DNA of 64,000 bases from Paenibacillus anaericanus (lineage in GTDB: Bacteria; Bacillota; Bacilli; Paenibacillales; Paenibacillaceae), in assembly GCF_003994475.1 (NCBI RefSeq), contig NZ_RZNY01000001.1, positions 363,714 through 427,713 of the forward strand, written 5' to 3'. Shown piece after piece: positions 1 to 8,835 of this stretch. Made by a program: the position numbers and the translations under genes. The notes under the pieces are model-generated. The model did no database searches and was not told the origin of the DNA. It worked only from the letters and a program-made list of their open reading frames with translations. Position 1 is the first letter of the stretch. Every line of letters starts with the position of its first letter.

Positions 1-489
1 GAGCAGTACATCAGGATCACTTGCAAGTGCTCTGGCTATACCAACCCGCTGCTTTTGTCCCCCAGATAGTTGCGCCGGATATTTATTCCGGTGCTCCTCC
101 AGACCAACCAGAGCTATAAGTTCATTTACTTTCCTCGAAATCTCCGCCCTCGGTGTACCGATCAGCGTAAGTGGAAAAGCAATGTTGTTGTACACAGTCG
201 CTGATGACAGTAGATTAAAATGCTGAAAGATCATTCCGATCTTACTGCGCTGCCGCTGAAGCTCACGTTTTCCAAGCTTAGTGAGTTCTACACCGCCTAC
301 CCAAACTTCACCTTCTGTGGGTTGTTCGAGTAAATTGATGCAGCGAATCAATGTGCTTTTCCCGGCACCGGAATGCCCGATAACCCCGAAAATTTCGCCC
401 TTTGCTACGGTTAAATTGACTCCGGACAAAGCGGTCGTTACTTTTTGTTTGCTTCCATATGTTTTGGTGAGCTGTTTGAGTTCGATCAA
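1..489 (-). CDS. metN: Methionine ABC transporter ATP-binding protein MetN (3' end outside window)
   Basis: ATPase of the methionine importer MetNPQ, working at the cytoplasmic face of the membrane. The 163 codons present show Walker [10 protein letters not shown] at residues 38-46, the Q-loop around residue 89 and the ABC signature LSGGQKQR at 141-148. The window ends just before Walker B. I start it at the TTG at 487-489, read as MIELKQLTK, because AGGGGG lies about 9 nt upstream; no ATG lies near. The gene sits directly behind a SAM riboswitch, which fits a methionine transporter and argues against other ABC families. The permease and binding-protein genes would lie beyond the left edge. 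Confidence 0.9.
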   Translation of the reverse strand, partial: MIELKQLTKTYGSKQKVTTALSGVNLTVAKGEIFGVIGHSGAGKSTLIRCINLLEQPTEGEVWVGGVELTKLGKRELQRQRSKIGMIFQHFNLLSSATVYNNIAFPLTLIGTPRAEISRKVNELIALVGLEEHRNKYPAQLSGGQKQRVGIARALASDPDVLL

Positions 490-525
490 ACGGATAGACC
501 CCCTATTTTCTAAAAATAAAATGAT

Positions 526-566
526 AAAAAAACAAAAGAGCCCCTTTGCAGATTCAAGGGCTCTCT
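526..566 (-). terminator. Rho-independent terminator of the S-box expression platform
   Basis: The minus strand reads AGAGCCCTTGAATCTGCAAAGGGGCTCT followed by TTTGTTTTTTT: a GC-rich stem and a U tract between the aptamer and metN. Confidence 0.85.
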
Positions 567-740
567 TTACGTAAAGACAATGCCTTCTCATCTGCCAAAA
601 TCATTCGCACACAAACTGCGTGATTTTGAAGGAATTAGCACCATTCATTCGTCCAATAACACAGTACATCATAGACCGCATTAGTAACAAATTGGTTGCT
701 GGGCTTCATCGGGCCTTTCCCTCCGCCACTCTCGATAAGA
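526..740 (-). ncRNA. SAM-I riboswitch (S-box leader) of metN
   Basis: The minus strand carries the S-box core: CTTATCGAGAGTGGCGGAGG at the 5' side, then GGCCCGATGAAGCCCAGCAACC (read in two parts), GGTGCTAATTCC, and the closing P1 strand GATGAGAAG. The aptamer spans about 584-740 and the expression platform 526-583. Known logic of the class: SAM binding favours the terminator and switches off methionine uptake genes. Confidence 0.93.
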
Positions 741-797
741 AAATATGAAATTATATGAAAATCATTAAATGTAATATTTCTGAAACTATTATTTTAG

Positions 798-826
798 AGT
801 ATAGATTCTTTTGGCTGTTTTGTCAA
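798..826 (-). promoter_or_regulatory. Sigma-A promoter of the S-box/metN transcript
   Basis: TTGACA (rc of 821-826), a 17-bp spacer and TATACT (rc of 798-803) lie upstream of the riboswitch, about 60 nt before the aptamer. Confidence 0.8.
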
Positions 827-845
827 AGAGAATCCTTACCAAAGA

Positions 846-1562
846 TCATTTTTTGTTGTTCTTTTTCCATTCTTGGATGATATAGTCATAAGAAGCAAGC
901 AATGTTTCACATACCATACGATATCCTTGCTCCAAATCGCGTAAATGCCCATCAAGATCCTCCAGTTCAATCTTTCCGTACAATGCTTGATGCCGTTGCC
1001 ACAGATCATCTTGTAGCTCCGAGTTCATGTAATGAATCTCTGTATTCCGCCGCCGCCGTAACACATTCAGCGCTTCTTTGTAGTTTTCCTTGATCGTGAA
1101 CAACGTATTCCCCAAATCTATATGCACCTTCAAATAGTGGAATTGACGCAGCACTGTAAAATAAGAATAATGTGGTTTTTCTTTAGAGGTATTCAGATTA
1201 TATAGTTCATTCAGCACTGTTCCTAGCTTATCGAGAATAGAAAACAATCGAATGAAGCCATCCTTGTAGAAAAAAACGTACCGAGCATAATTATCTTTCT
1301 CAGCCGCATCCATGTCATCTACAAAGTCTGTCACAACCTTCTTACGAAAAAAGGTAGCTGCAAACAGGCACTGTTCCAGTTCATCCAGCGAAGAAATCAA
1401 ACCATGTGTCCATACTTCCAACTTTCGATAATCATGTGAAGGGTCGAGGTAAAGTTCCATTTGTTTATGTAGTAACTGGATGCTATTCCCCATGATATTC
1501 ATTGTATCCGCCAGTAGTCCTTCATTCTGCCTCGGTGGTTCGCCAAGCAAGCTTCTTAACAT
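846..1562 (-). CDS. Cthe_2314-type HEPN-like cytosolic protein
   Basis: A 238-residue, helix-rich soluble protein with no signal peptide or membrane segment. Its pattern (RYVFFYKDGFIRLFSILDKLG and a basic RRRRNTEIHY motif near residue 170) resembles the Cthe_2314 HEPN family. The R-x4-6-H element (RRNTEIH) is HEPN-like. HEPN domains are often RNases or nucleotide-binding helical bundles, but the role here is unknown. The start ATG has GAGGGATAACC upstream. It follows the UbiD gene by 20 nt on the same strand, so the two are probably cotranscribed. Confidence 0.6.
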   Translation of the reverse strand: MLRSLLGEPPRQNEGLLADTMNIMGNSIQLLHKQMELYLDPSHDYRKLEVWTHGLISSLDELEQCLFAATFFRKKVVTDFVDDMDAAEKDNYARYVFFYKDGFIRLFSILDKLGTVLNELYNLNTSKEKPHYSYFTVLRQFHYLKVHIDLGNTLFTIKENYKEALNVLRRRRNTEIHYMNSELQDDLWQRHQALYGKIELEDLDGHLRDLEQGYRMVCETLLASYDYIIQEWKKNNKK

Positions 1563-1582
1563 GGTTATCCCTCATTTCCCAA

Positions 1583-3349
1583 TTATACAAAATACGTTTT
1601 CCACCGTTGCTCCACCAGAGATACAATATCCTCACGCGGAAATAATTCCTCCGGATAGCCCGGCTTCATACGTGCGTCAATGATAATCGGCAGGCTGTAT
1701 GCTAAGTGATGCTTATTAACCTCTGTCACCGAGTAAATATCCTCAGCCGGATTAAACCGAGTAAATACGGTCCACAAGAAGGCTATCTGATCTTGTGCCA
1801 CTATCTCAGCTTGGTCCACAAGTACGACAAGCGGCCAAGCTGTCCCACGTGCTCTCAACCGGGTAAGTAGACGCTGCGGGAGCATAGGCTCCTTCTCATA
1901 CGATGCACCTGAGACTACAAGACAACCGTCGTGGAATACGTTAATATGAGCTATTTCTGCAATATTTCCCTCTGTATATGACTTAGGTAGTTCTCTAACC
2001 CGTTCTCCTACTCCGATTAGAATAGCCTTACTACCGTGATTCAACTCGTGACCAGTAAAGTCCTGTGTGTAATAAGAAGTATTAATAAAAATAAATAAAT
2101 CGGTTCGTGGATCAAAACGTTCCAAAATCGTTGCCAGTAACAATTTAAAATCGGAGAGATCAATCAGCTTGTCCGTTAGCATCAGAAATTTCGTCAGTGA
2201 CAATTGCCCTTCACCGAGAAGGCGAAACCCTGATACAAGTGCTTCACGGGAATAGCTCTCCCGCACAACCGCTGAGGTTAATGCTTGAAACCCACATTCT
2301 GCATAGCTCCAGAGCGAACGAACCTTTGGTATGACAACTGAAATGATCGGTGAGAGTAGCTTTTGCAAAAAGTCTCCCAAATAATAATCTTCCTGAAATG
2401 GTTTCCCTACAATGGTTGCTGGATAAATCGCATTCTTCCGATGCCACATATGATTCACATGAAACACCGGGAATTTATGTTGTATGGAGTTATAACCTAA
2501 ATGATTACCGAAGGGTCCCTCAAGACGTCGTTCATGTGGAGGCACAAATCCTGAAATAGCAAATTCCAATTCCGCTGGAATCCGGTGTCCCCCCAGAGGA
2601 TTCTCAGCCATAGGAAGTTTCTCTCCTAGAATAAAAGAGGCCACCAATAGCTCTGATACCATCTCCGGTACAGGAGAGATACCCGCTGCAATCATTGCCG
2701 GAGGACCGCCGAGAAAGACGGACACTGGTAACGGTTCATTACGTTTCTCGCTCTCGTGATAATGGAATGCACCCCCATCTTGAATTCCCCAATGCATTCC
2801 AGTTGTTTGATCATCATACAATTGCATAGGGCACATACCGAGATGGTTATCCTTGGAGTCTAATGGGTTCTCTGTGTATACCAGTGGTAAGTTAAGAGAT
2901 GGCCCTGCATCCCCTTGCCAGCTCGTTACTCTCGGCAGAACACGCAATGGCGATTCAGTCTGGCATACTTGAAGAATGGGTGCATCACCTATTGCTACTG
3001 TTTTCATTCCTACTTTTAGCACTTCCCGAATGAGTCCCCGTTCATTCCAAATCGCCTTCGGTGTTGGAGGCTGTAATTTGTTCAAAGCTCCTAGAAGTCG
3101 ATTTGCAAGCTGTTCGGGGCGTGGTCCAAATGCCTTTTCCACCCGGCGACTCGTACCGAATAGATTTGTAGCCACCGGAAATGGTGACCCTTTCACGTTT
3201 GTAAATAATAAAGCAGGCCCACCATCATCAATAACACGCCGATGAATTTCAGCCAATTCCAAATAGGGGTCAACAGGCACATCTATAATAGCAAGATCAT
3301 TGTCTCTCTGCAGAGCATCAATCCATTGACGCAAATTAGTGTAATTCAT
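1583..3349 (-). CDS. UbiD-family prenyl-FMN-dependent decarboxylase
   Basis: A 588-residue aromatic acid decarboxylase of the UbiD family, cytoplasmic and expected to use prenylated FMN made by a UbiX partner, which is not in this window. Family hallmarks are LPMAENPLGGHRIPAELEF near residues 245-263 and EGPFGNHLGYN at 277-287. The length suits the long Firmicute members often annotated as menaquinone-biosynthesis or 4-hydroxybenzoate decarboxylases; the substrate cannot be read from sequence. It leads a two-gene operon with the HEPN-like gene. Nearby ctaA suggests a respiratory quinone context, but that is only an inference. Confidence 0.85.
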   Translation of the reverse strand: MNYTNLRQWIDALQRDNDLAIIDVPVDPYLELAEIHRRVIDDGGPALLFTNVKGSPFPVATNLFGTSRRVEKAFGPRPEQLANRLLGALNKLQPPTPKAIWNERGLIREVLKVGMKTVAIGDAPILQVCQTESPLRVLPRVTSWQGDAGPSLNLPLVYTENPLDSKDNHLGMCPMQLYDDQTTGMHWGIQDGGAFHYHESEKRNEPLPVSVFLGGPPAMIAAGISPVPEMVSELLVASFILGEKLPMAENPLGGHRIPAELEFAISGFVPPHERRLEGPFGNHLGYNSIQHKFPVFHVNHMWHRKNAIYPATIVGKPFQEDYYLGDFLQKLLSPIISVVIPKVRSLWSYAECGFQALTSAVVRESYSREALVSGFRLLGEGQLSLTKFLMLTDKLIDLSDFKLLLATILERFDPRTDLFIFINTSYYTQDFTGHELNHGSKAILIGVGERVRELPKSYTEGNIAEIAHINVFHDGCLVVSGASYEKEPMLPQRLLTRLRARGTAWPLVVLVDQAEIVAQDQIAFLWTVFTRFNPAEDIYSVTEVNKHHLAYSLPIIIDARMKPGYPEELFPREDIVSLVEQRWKTYFV

Positions 3350-3487
3350 ATTTATTCCTCCCCCAATGAGAGCTAATTTAGCCTTAAGAAATATGTATTA
3401 GGGATAGCCCTATCAGCCTCAGATGGCTGAACAATAAACGCAGTACATTCCATAAAACAGATACCCCAGTGTAGACCTAGTTCTCAA

Positions 3488-3517
3488 GAAAAAGCCCACG
3501 ATGAGATCGTGGACTTT
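3488..3517 (-). terminator. Terminator downstream of ctaA
   Basis: On the minus strand AAAGTCCACGAT-CTC-ATCGTGGGCTTT is followed by TTC. The stem is about 12 bp and lies between ctaA and the UbiD promoter region. Confidence 0.8.
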
Positions 3518-3551
3518 ACTTAAAGTATCTATACATATTGTAACATGCTTG

Positions 3552-4505
3552 CTACTTCAGATCACTATCCTGCCGTCTACTAGGAGGTCTACTTAACTGC
3601 CAAGTTCTGACACTCATATAACATAGTACTCCGAACAATGCTGCCACAACAACCATGTGTGCAAGCGATGTAAATAAATATACGTGATAATTATACAAAG
3701 TGAACACAATACCAGCGCCTGTGAATACCTGTACAATGACAAGAACCGTCGCTGCAACGCCCAAGAGCCGAATTTCCCTGTTATTTGGATGTTTTCGATA
3801 AGCGAAATGACCCAGGACTGCAATGACAAGGAATAGCATACCTGCCGCAACGCGGTGGGCGAATGCAATTCCAACGCCCCCGGATAATTCAGGAATAATC
3901 CGGCCGTTACATAGCGGCCAACCACTACAACCTCCAGCCGAATCAGTATGGCTTACATAGGCCCCTATGTATACAACAATATAAGTATAAACCGTAGCAA
4001 ACCACGTTAAGTTACGGAATCCTTTAGAAACACTAGCAATGGGTAACACTACATTCTTTGTCTGTCTTACTTCATCCTCGCGGATACCAAACACGAGCAT
4101 AATAGAGCTAGCAAATGCGATCAAAGAGAAACCGAAATGAAGTGCCATGACAGCCGAATTAGTCGGATAGACAACCGCCATTGCCCCCATAAAGGCCTGC
4201 ACCATAACAAAAATCAACGCAAGTAGCGAATATAATTGCAAATCACGCCGATTTTTACGATACAGCCAAAAGGCAACAAAAGTCCCTAAAGCCAATAGTC
4301 CCGCCGCCCCGCTGATCGCACGATGCGAATATTCAATCATCGAGGCTACGGTATGCGCCGGAATAAATTTCCCATTGCACAGTGGCCATTGATTCCCACA
4401 ACCGAGTCCAGACTCTGTCTTCGTTACAACACTACCACCCAAAGTCGCCAGAAACATAACCAAAGAGGAAAGATAACTAAGCCATTTTAATTGTTTGGTT
4501 CTCAA
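3552..4505 (-). CDS. ctaA: Heme A synthase CtaA
   Basis: Membrane enzyme that oxidises the C8 methyl of heme O to make heme A for cytochrome oxidase. The 317 residues hold about eight membrane segments in two repeats. The four conserved heme-ligand histidines can be placed at H61, H123, H217 and H283. Both extracytoplasmic cysteine pairs are present, GCGNQWPLCNG at 35-45 and GGCSGWPLCNG at 191-201, as in Bacillus CtaA. It is monocistronic by its own terminator. ctaB and sco are not adjacent but lie 18-20 kb away in this window. Confidence 0.95.
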   Translation of the reverse strand: MRTKQLKWLSYLSSLVMFLATLGGSVVTKTESGLGCGNQWPLCNGKFIPAHTVASMIEYSHRAISGAAGLLALGTFVAFWLYRKNRRDLQLYSLLALIFVMVQAFMGAMAVVYPTNSAVMALHFGFSLIAFASSIMLVFGIREDEVRQTKNVVLPIASVSKGFRNLTWFATVYTYIVVYIGAYVSHTDSAGGCSGWPLCNGRIIPELSGGVGIAFAHRVAAGMLFLVIAVLGHFAYRKHPNNREIRLLGVAATVLVIVQVFTGAGIVFTLYNYHVYLFTSLAHMVVVAALFGVLCYMSVRTWQLSRPPSRRQDSDLK

Positions 4506-4611
4506 AGGCTTTCCACCCGCCTACTATATAAAAAATAGAAAACATTAACAAATTATAGTTCATTATAACCGATAAAGAGAACGCAATCATAGTGATTCCT
4601 AGTAAAATGTT

Positions 4612-4654
4612 CAAAAATAAAACATCGCTACCCCTGAATTCGGAATAGCGATGT
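4612..4654 (-). terminator. Terminator of the thioredoxin-like gene
   Basis: The minus strand has ACATCGCT...AGCGATGT with a 17-nt loop, followed by TTTATTTTTG. Confidence 0.8.
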
Positions 4655-4680
4655 GACTTTTAATATGGAATGTCCTTGGA

Positions 4681-5058
4681 TTATTCTTCTTTTCTTTCTG
4701 CAGAATCATGCAGTGTACTGTATACGGCTAAAGCCTTGTCCAAGAAATCCTCGATTTCTTCCCGAGATTTACGCAATTTATTAACAAACCTTACAAGTTC
4801 GCGTCCATCTGTGTATGCAACAAAGCTAGGGATACCTAGGATGTTCTGCTCCTGACTAACATCGCCAACTTTATCTACATCCACTTCCATAAGTGTTAAA
4901 CGATCACCATATTTTAATTCGAGCTCCGGCATGAACGGATCAATAAATTTACAGTCTACGCACCAGTCTGCTTTAAAGACTGCCACTACTAAACCACTGG
5001 ATTGAATGCTTACGTTAAAGTCTTCCGCACTAGTTACCTGTTTCATGGTCTTCTTCAC
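4681..5058 (-). CDS. Thioredoxin-family protein
   Basis: A 125-residue cytoplasmic thioredoxin fold. The active site is Cys-Val-Asp-Cys (C33, C36) in KADWCVDCKF rather than WCGPC, followed by the cis-Pro region GIPSFVAYTDG. There is no signal peptide. The family does thiol-disulfide exchange; CVDC members are common in Bacillales but not well characterised. It stands alone between terminators, divergent from the DUF2515 gene. Confidence 0.85.
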   Translation of the reverse strand: MKKTMKQVTSAEDFNVSIQSSGLVVAVFKADWCVDCKFIDPFMPELELKYGDRLTLMEVDVDKVGDVSQEQNILGIPSFVAYTDGRELVRFVNKLRKSREEIEDFLDKALAVYSTLHDSAERKEE

Positions 5059-5243
5059 CCTTTCTCTATCGATCTACCTATTAGTCAACCAAAATGGAGA
5101 GTGGAAGTCAAATTTTTGGGCCATACTTATAGTGAACTTATCAAGTTAGTTCTGAGGCGAGATGCAGGCTCTCTATCCACCTCCGCTTACAGGATAAGCC
5201 CTTTATCCCCCTATGTTAGTTTAGAGGAAAGTGAGGAATACCC

Positions 5244-6584
5244 ATGAAACAGAAGCCAGGTGATGATCCCACAAATCATGTATCTTTTCCTGGTTTTAAG
5301 GAGTTACTACACCGCTTGCCCGCTGTTTTAGGCGAGATGGTTAGAGGAAAAGCTGCAGGATTTTCAGATTCTTCAGAACTTCGGGAAGACCGAATTTCTC
5401 TAGGTTGGAACGAAGCCTCCGCTCGGACCGTTTCCAATGAAATTGAGGACCTTGTACGCCGAGGGGTCGCCGTTCGCCCTAATATGGAAACGTGGAGTGA
5501 TGCTGATATCGCGCTTGCCGAGGAGATTGCCATAGCAACCGATCGTGCAGGAATCAGTAATATTACTAGAACCGAAGCTTATCTAGCTTGTTATCAGGCC
5601 TATCCTGAGTTGCACTGGGCTTTTCTTGCCCATATGGTATCTCGAAATGCAGGATGGAATATGACAGACCTTCAGGGAAGCCGGATCGCTGATACGATGG
5701 ACGAAGAGGGGAAGAGATCCGCTTATCGTTTTATCGAACGGAGTAACGCGCTAATCTTTCAAGACGCCTACCCCCAACTCCTACTCTATATGAAAAGTCG
5801 AGAGTTAGGCTCCAGCCACTTTCATCTACTGCCTTATTTCCATGTTTCCCGTTTCATGCTCCCTTTCTGGGAAAGATTCTGGATCGACCGGGGTAGTGCA
5901 TTGCTTGCAGTAGGCCTCATAATCAATGAGCAGCATTACATTGAAAAGCGCGTCATCAAGCATCCCTATTATCAGAAATATGTTACCGACAAGGCACGTT
6001 TCCACTTGTTCAGTCTTTCAGGTTTGAACCATATCGTCTTCCCGTTGCTGGAAGACGGGCCCGCGGCGAAGTCTGATAATGACGGAGCCATAGAAGCGGG
6101 GAATGGCACAGCCGAGAGAATGGTCACGCGCCTCGCTGGGCGCGTGGTCTCCGACTTCGGCAGCCTCCCCGCCCGCATCGCGCTAGGCAAAGGCCTATAC
6201 GCGATGCTGATGGGTTTGCGCGGCGTGCGCAGCGGCGCGCAGAACTTCGCCGCAGCCGTGCCGCATAGCGGCTCGCGCGCTGATTATTGGCCGGATATAT
6301 TCACGGCCAAACGGGAAGAAGCTCTGACCTTCCCTGTACAGGGGTCAGAGCTTCTAGAAGCGGAGACGCTGCCAGCGGGCAAGCGTCTCTATAGCCCCAA
6401 GTTGCTGGACGCTTGGGGCGACATGCCTTATGAGCCAATCCCCAGGGAGGATTGGCTCAAGGACACCAGCGCGCTGGACGGCATCAGCGCGCCCAAGCCG
6501 CCCTATCTCTGCGACATAAGCCGTGAGCATAGGCTCGGCATTCTTAAGACTGCGCTGGCGCATGATTCATTAGCGGATAGCTAA
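5244..6584 (+). CDS. DUF2515 (YppC-like) protein with a hairpin-rich 3' half
   Basis: A 446-residue protein whose first 270 or so residues resemble the DUF2515 family (Bacillus subtilis YppC), function unknown. No signal peptide or membrane anchor is evident. From codon 264 on, base composition rises sharply in GC, and the coding strand becomes a near-continuous series of stem-loops (see the repeat at 6035-6477), while the frame stays open. As I recall, YppC is about 320 residues, so this C-terminal part may be an extension. Start ATG 5244 has GAGGAAAGTGAGG upstream. It converges on the flippase gene. Confidence 0.75.
   Translation: MKQKPGDDPTNHVSFPGFKELLHRLPAVLGEMVRGKAAGFSDSSELREDRISLGWNEASARTVSNEIEDLVRRGVAVRPNMETWSDADIALAEEIAIATDRAGISNITRTEAYLACYQAYPELHWAFLAHMVSRNAGWNMTDLQGSRIADTMDEEGKRSAYRFIERSNALIFQDAYPQLLLYMKSRELGSSHFHLLPYFHVSRFMLPFWERFWIDRGSALLAVGLIINEQHYIEKRVIKHPYYQKYVTDKARFHLFSLSGLNHIVFPLLEDGPAAKSDNDGAIEAGNGTAERMVTRLAGRVVSDFGSLPARIALGKGLYAMLMGLRGVRSGAQNFAAAVPHSGSRADYWPDIFTAKREEALTFPVQGSELLEAETLPAGKRLYSPKLLDAWGDMPYEPIPREDWLKDTSALDGISAPKPPYLCDISREHRLGILKTALAHDSLADS
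6035..6477 (+). repeat. Array of about ten stem-loops inside a coding region
   Basis: Inverted repeats (arms): 6035-6042/6050-6057; 6125-6132/6139-6146; 6175-6182 plus 6184-6188 with 6193-6197 plus 6200-6207; 6217-6221/6227-6231; 6254-6258/6269-6273; 6317-6329/6343-6355 (13 bp perfect); 6363-6370/6382-6389; 6394-6401/6112-type arm at 6412-6419; 6431-6441/6449-6459 (11 bp perfect); 6466-6477 (12-bp palindrome). The stems differ from one another, so this is not one copied element. Confidence 0.8.
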
Positions 6585-6626
6585 TCTAGCGCACACGCCC
6601 TGCTCATCCATGTTTACGTACGCAAT

Positions 6627-8264
6627 TTAGCTGCGGTCCACGGAACTCGGAGTTCTTTGCAGTCGCATGATCGGAGACAGCACCTTTCGTAACGGTCCAG
6701 GGAAGCTGCTTAACTCATCCTTGCGGACAACTCGCAGCAAGACCAATAGAACTGGATAAAGCGCCACAACGATAATCCCAACGATGCAGCAAGTGATGAA
6801 GAAGGCAAGACGATCAGGGAGAAGAGATACCATTTGAATCCCTGCCTGATTTAAACCATAACCCACACCAGAAAGACCAATAACAGTTAACAAGAAGCCA
6901 GTCCAGCGATTTCCCATGATGGAGAATGGCACAATCTTTTTCATCGCTCGTACATTTAAGATCGTAATAACGAGGAAACATAGCCCCGTTGCAGTGATGA
7001 TACCGTAAATACCCCAGAACTGAGCCAAGACATAACTTGCGCCCAGTTTAATCATAATGCCAATGGCAACATGAACCATAGATAAGTTTGCTTTATTAAT
7101 CCCTAGTAGAATCGAATTACTAGTCATCATCGTAATTTGGAAAATAGTCGCAAATGTAAGCAGCGCAATAATACTGCTTCCGTCCCGTGTACTGAACAAC
7201 AGCCCATTTACAGAGTAAGCGGCCGTTCCTAGTGCGAGAATGATCGGCATTCCCGTCAATACAGCCACCCGCATCGCTAGTGTTACCTGTCGATTTAAAT
7301 GTTCTTTGTCACCACGAGCAAATGCAGCCGAAATAACAGGTACTAACGATTGGCTGAGTGCAATAGCAAGAATAGGTGGAATACCCGCAATCATCTGAGC
7401 ACGATTACCGAGAATCCCCAAAATATAAGTCGCTTCTTTCGATCCAATTTGTCCGCTAAGCAACGGCTCTATTATAGAATTATCAATAAAATTGACTGCA
7501 GGTACTGCCAAAGCGGTAAGAACGATAGGAATCGATAATTTGAAGATCTCACCGTAAATTTTAGGCATCGACATGCTATTTTTGTCTAACGAAACTTGTA
7601 GTTGATTTGCACGAAGATCCTTCTGACGTACTTTGTAATTATAAGTGAACATGACGATCAAAGCCGCAACACCACCTAAGACTGCACCAAAGGTAGCACC
7701 TGCTGCCACTCGTTCACCGGAATAGCCCATATTATAGAACATAAATGCTAGAGCAATCCCCGTACCTACGCGAATAATTTGCTCAATCACTTGTGATATA
7801 CCACCGGCGATCATAATGTTTCGACCTTGTAAATAACCACGAATAATTGCAATCACAGGAAACAGAAGAAGTGCTGGTGACAACGCCCGCATCGCTACAG
7901 CAGATTCCGGTACACCTGTGGCCGCTGCATAATATGGCGCCATGATATAGAGCAGTCCAAACATAATTGCACCCGCAAATAGCGCGAAGATTAAAGCTGC
8001 GTGATACACACGACGGGCCTCACCTGGTCGCTCTAACGCATGTCGTTCAGACACCATCTTACTTAATGTACTCGGAATACCGGCCGTTGCTAATGTTAGC
8101 AACATAAAATAAGCCGCATTGGCTTGGGCATACGCCGCATTACCGATATCTCCAAGGATATGTTCTAAGGGAACACGTTGAAACAATCCTAGCAATCTAG
8201 CAAGCAGCGCGGCTCCCGCGAGGATTAAAGTACCTTTAACAAAAGACTCTTTATTAGATGACAA
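6627..8264 (-). CDS. MurJ/SpoVB-family lipid flippase (YtgP-like)
   Basis: A 545-residue polytopic membrane protein of the MVF/polysaccharide-transporter superfamily with about 14 hydrophobic segments. The length matches Bacillus YtgP (about 544), a lipid II flippase (MurJ/Amj system), better than Wzx. The N-terminal block (GTLILAGAALLARLLGLFQ), the TAGIPSTLSKMVSE motif and the arginine-containing early helices fit the SpoVB/YtgP subgroup. It lies 78 nt downstream of the DUF456 gene on the same strand. A stage V sporulation role (SpoVB) is possible, but length and sequence favour the vegetative YtgP type. Confidence 0.8.
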   Translation of the reverse strand: MSSNKESFVKGTLILAGAALLARLLGLFQRVPLEHILGDIGNAAYAQANAAYFMLLTLATAGIPSTLSKMVSERHALERPGEARRVYHAALIFALFAGAIMFGLLYIMAPYYAAATGVPESAVAMRALSPALLLFPVIAIIRGYLQGRNIMIAGGISQVIEQIIRVGTGIALAFMFYNMGYSGERVAAGATFGAVLGGVAALIVMFTYNYKVRQKDLRANQLQVSLDKNSMSMPKIYGEIFKLSIPIVLTALAVPAVNFIDNSIIEPLLSGQIGSKEATYILGILGNRAQMIAGIPPILAIALSQSLVPVISAAFARGDKEHLNRQVTLAMRVAVLTGMPIILALGTAAYSVNGLLFSTRDGSSIIALLTFATIFQITMMTSNSILLGINKANLSMVHVAIGIMIKLGASYVLAQFWGIYGIITATGLCFLVITILNVRAMKKIVPFSIMGNRWTGFLLTVIGLSGVGYGLNQAGIQMVSLLPDRLAFFITCCIVGIIVVALYPVLLVLLRVVRKDELSSFPGPLRKVLSPIMRLQRTPSSVDRS

Positions 8265-8342
8265 AGAAAATTCCTTCTTTCCTATGTTACCCCACTACTA
8301 CTCCAAAAGTAATAATGATGGAATAAGCACAATCTAACCAAT

Positions 8343-8828
8343 CTAGAAAGCAACGATCCAGATAATAAAGACCACAATCATTGTGAGCTGCAATGCCACT
8401 TTGACCACGATACTAGTAAATAGGCCTACTAATGAGCCAATCCCTACATTGAAAGCTTTAGTCAACGACTCACCCCGAAGCAGTTCCCCAATCATTGCCC
8501 CAATGAGTGGTCCCAAAATTAAACCGAAGGCAGGAATAACGAACGGGCCGATTATAATTCCTATGGTACTCAGCCACATCGATAACTTACTGCCCCCGAA
8601 TTTTTTGACACCCCATGCACCAACCGCGTAATCTGCAACTAACAGAACGACTACGATCAGTGTTTGAATAATCCAGAAAAACACACCAAAAGATTCAAAT
8701 GAGAAGAACCATCCGTACACGAAGAAGGCAAAATACACGGCCAGCACCCCAGGAAGTATGGGGTAAACCGTTCCCGCCATGCCGATGGCAAACAAAGCGA
8801 TAACAAGAAACCAGCCGAGTACTACCAT
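8343..8828 (-). CDS. DUF456 membrane protein (YqgC-like)
   Basis: A 161-residue integral membrane protein, almost wholly hydrophobic, with glycine-rich helices such as GPFVIPAFGLILGPLIGAMIGE typical of DUF456. No function is established for the family. It starts 7 nt after the HAD phosphatase gene and is probably translated from the same mRNA. Confidence 0.8.
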   Translation of the reverse strand: MVVLGWFLVIALFAIGMAGTVYPILPGVLAVYFAFFVYGWFFSFESFGVFFWIIQTLIVVVLLVADYAVGAWGVKKFGGSKLSMWLSTIGIIIGPFVIPAFGLILGPLIGAMIGELLRGESLTKAFNVGIGSLVGLFTSIVVKVALQLTMIVVFIIWIVAF

Positions 8829-8835
8829 GAAAAGC

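Noticed and set aside
281-574. Open frame on the plus strand over metN
   Set aside because: It is the antisense shadow of the MetN frame and runs into the S-box terminator; no RBS.
5276-6563. Several minus-strand open frames across the DUF2515 gene
   Set aside because: They come from GC-rich codons of the plus-strand gene; none has an RBS.
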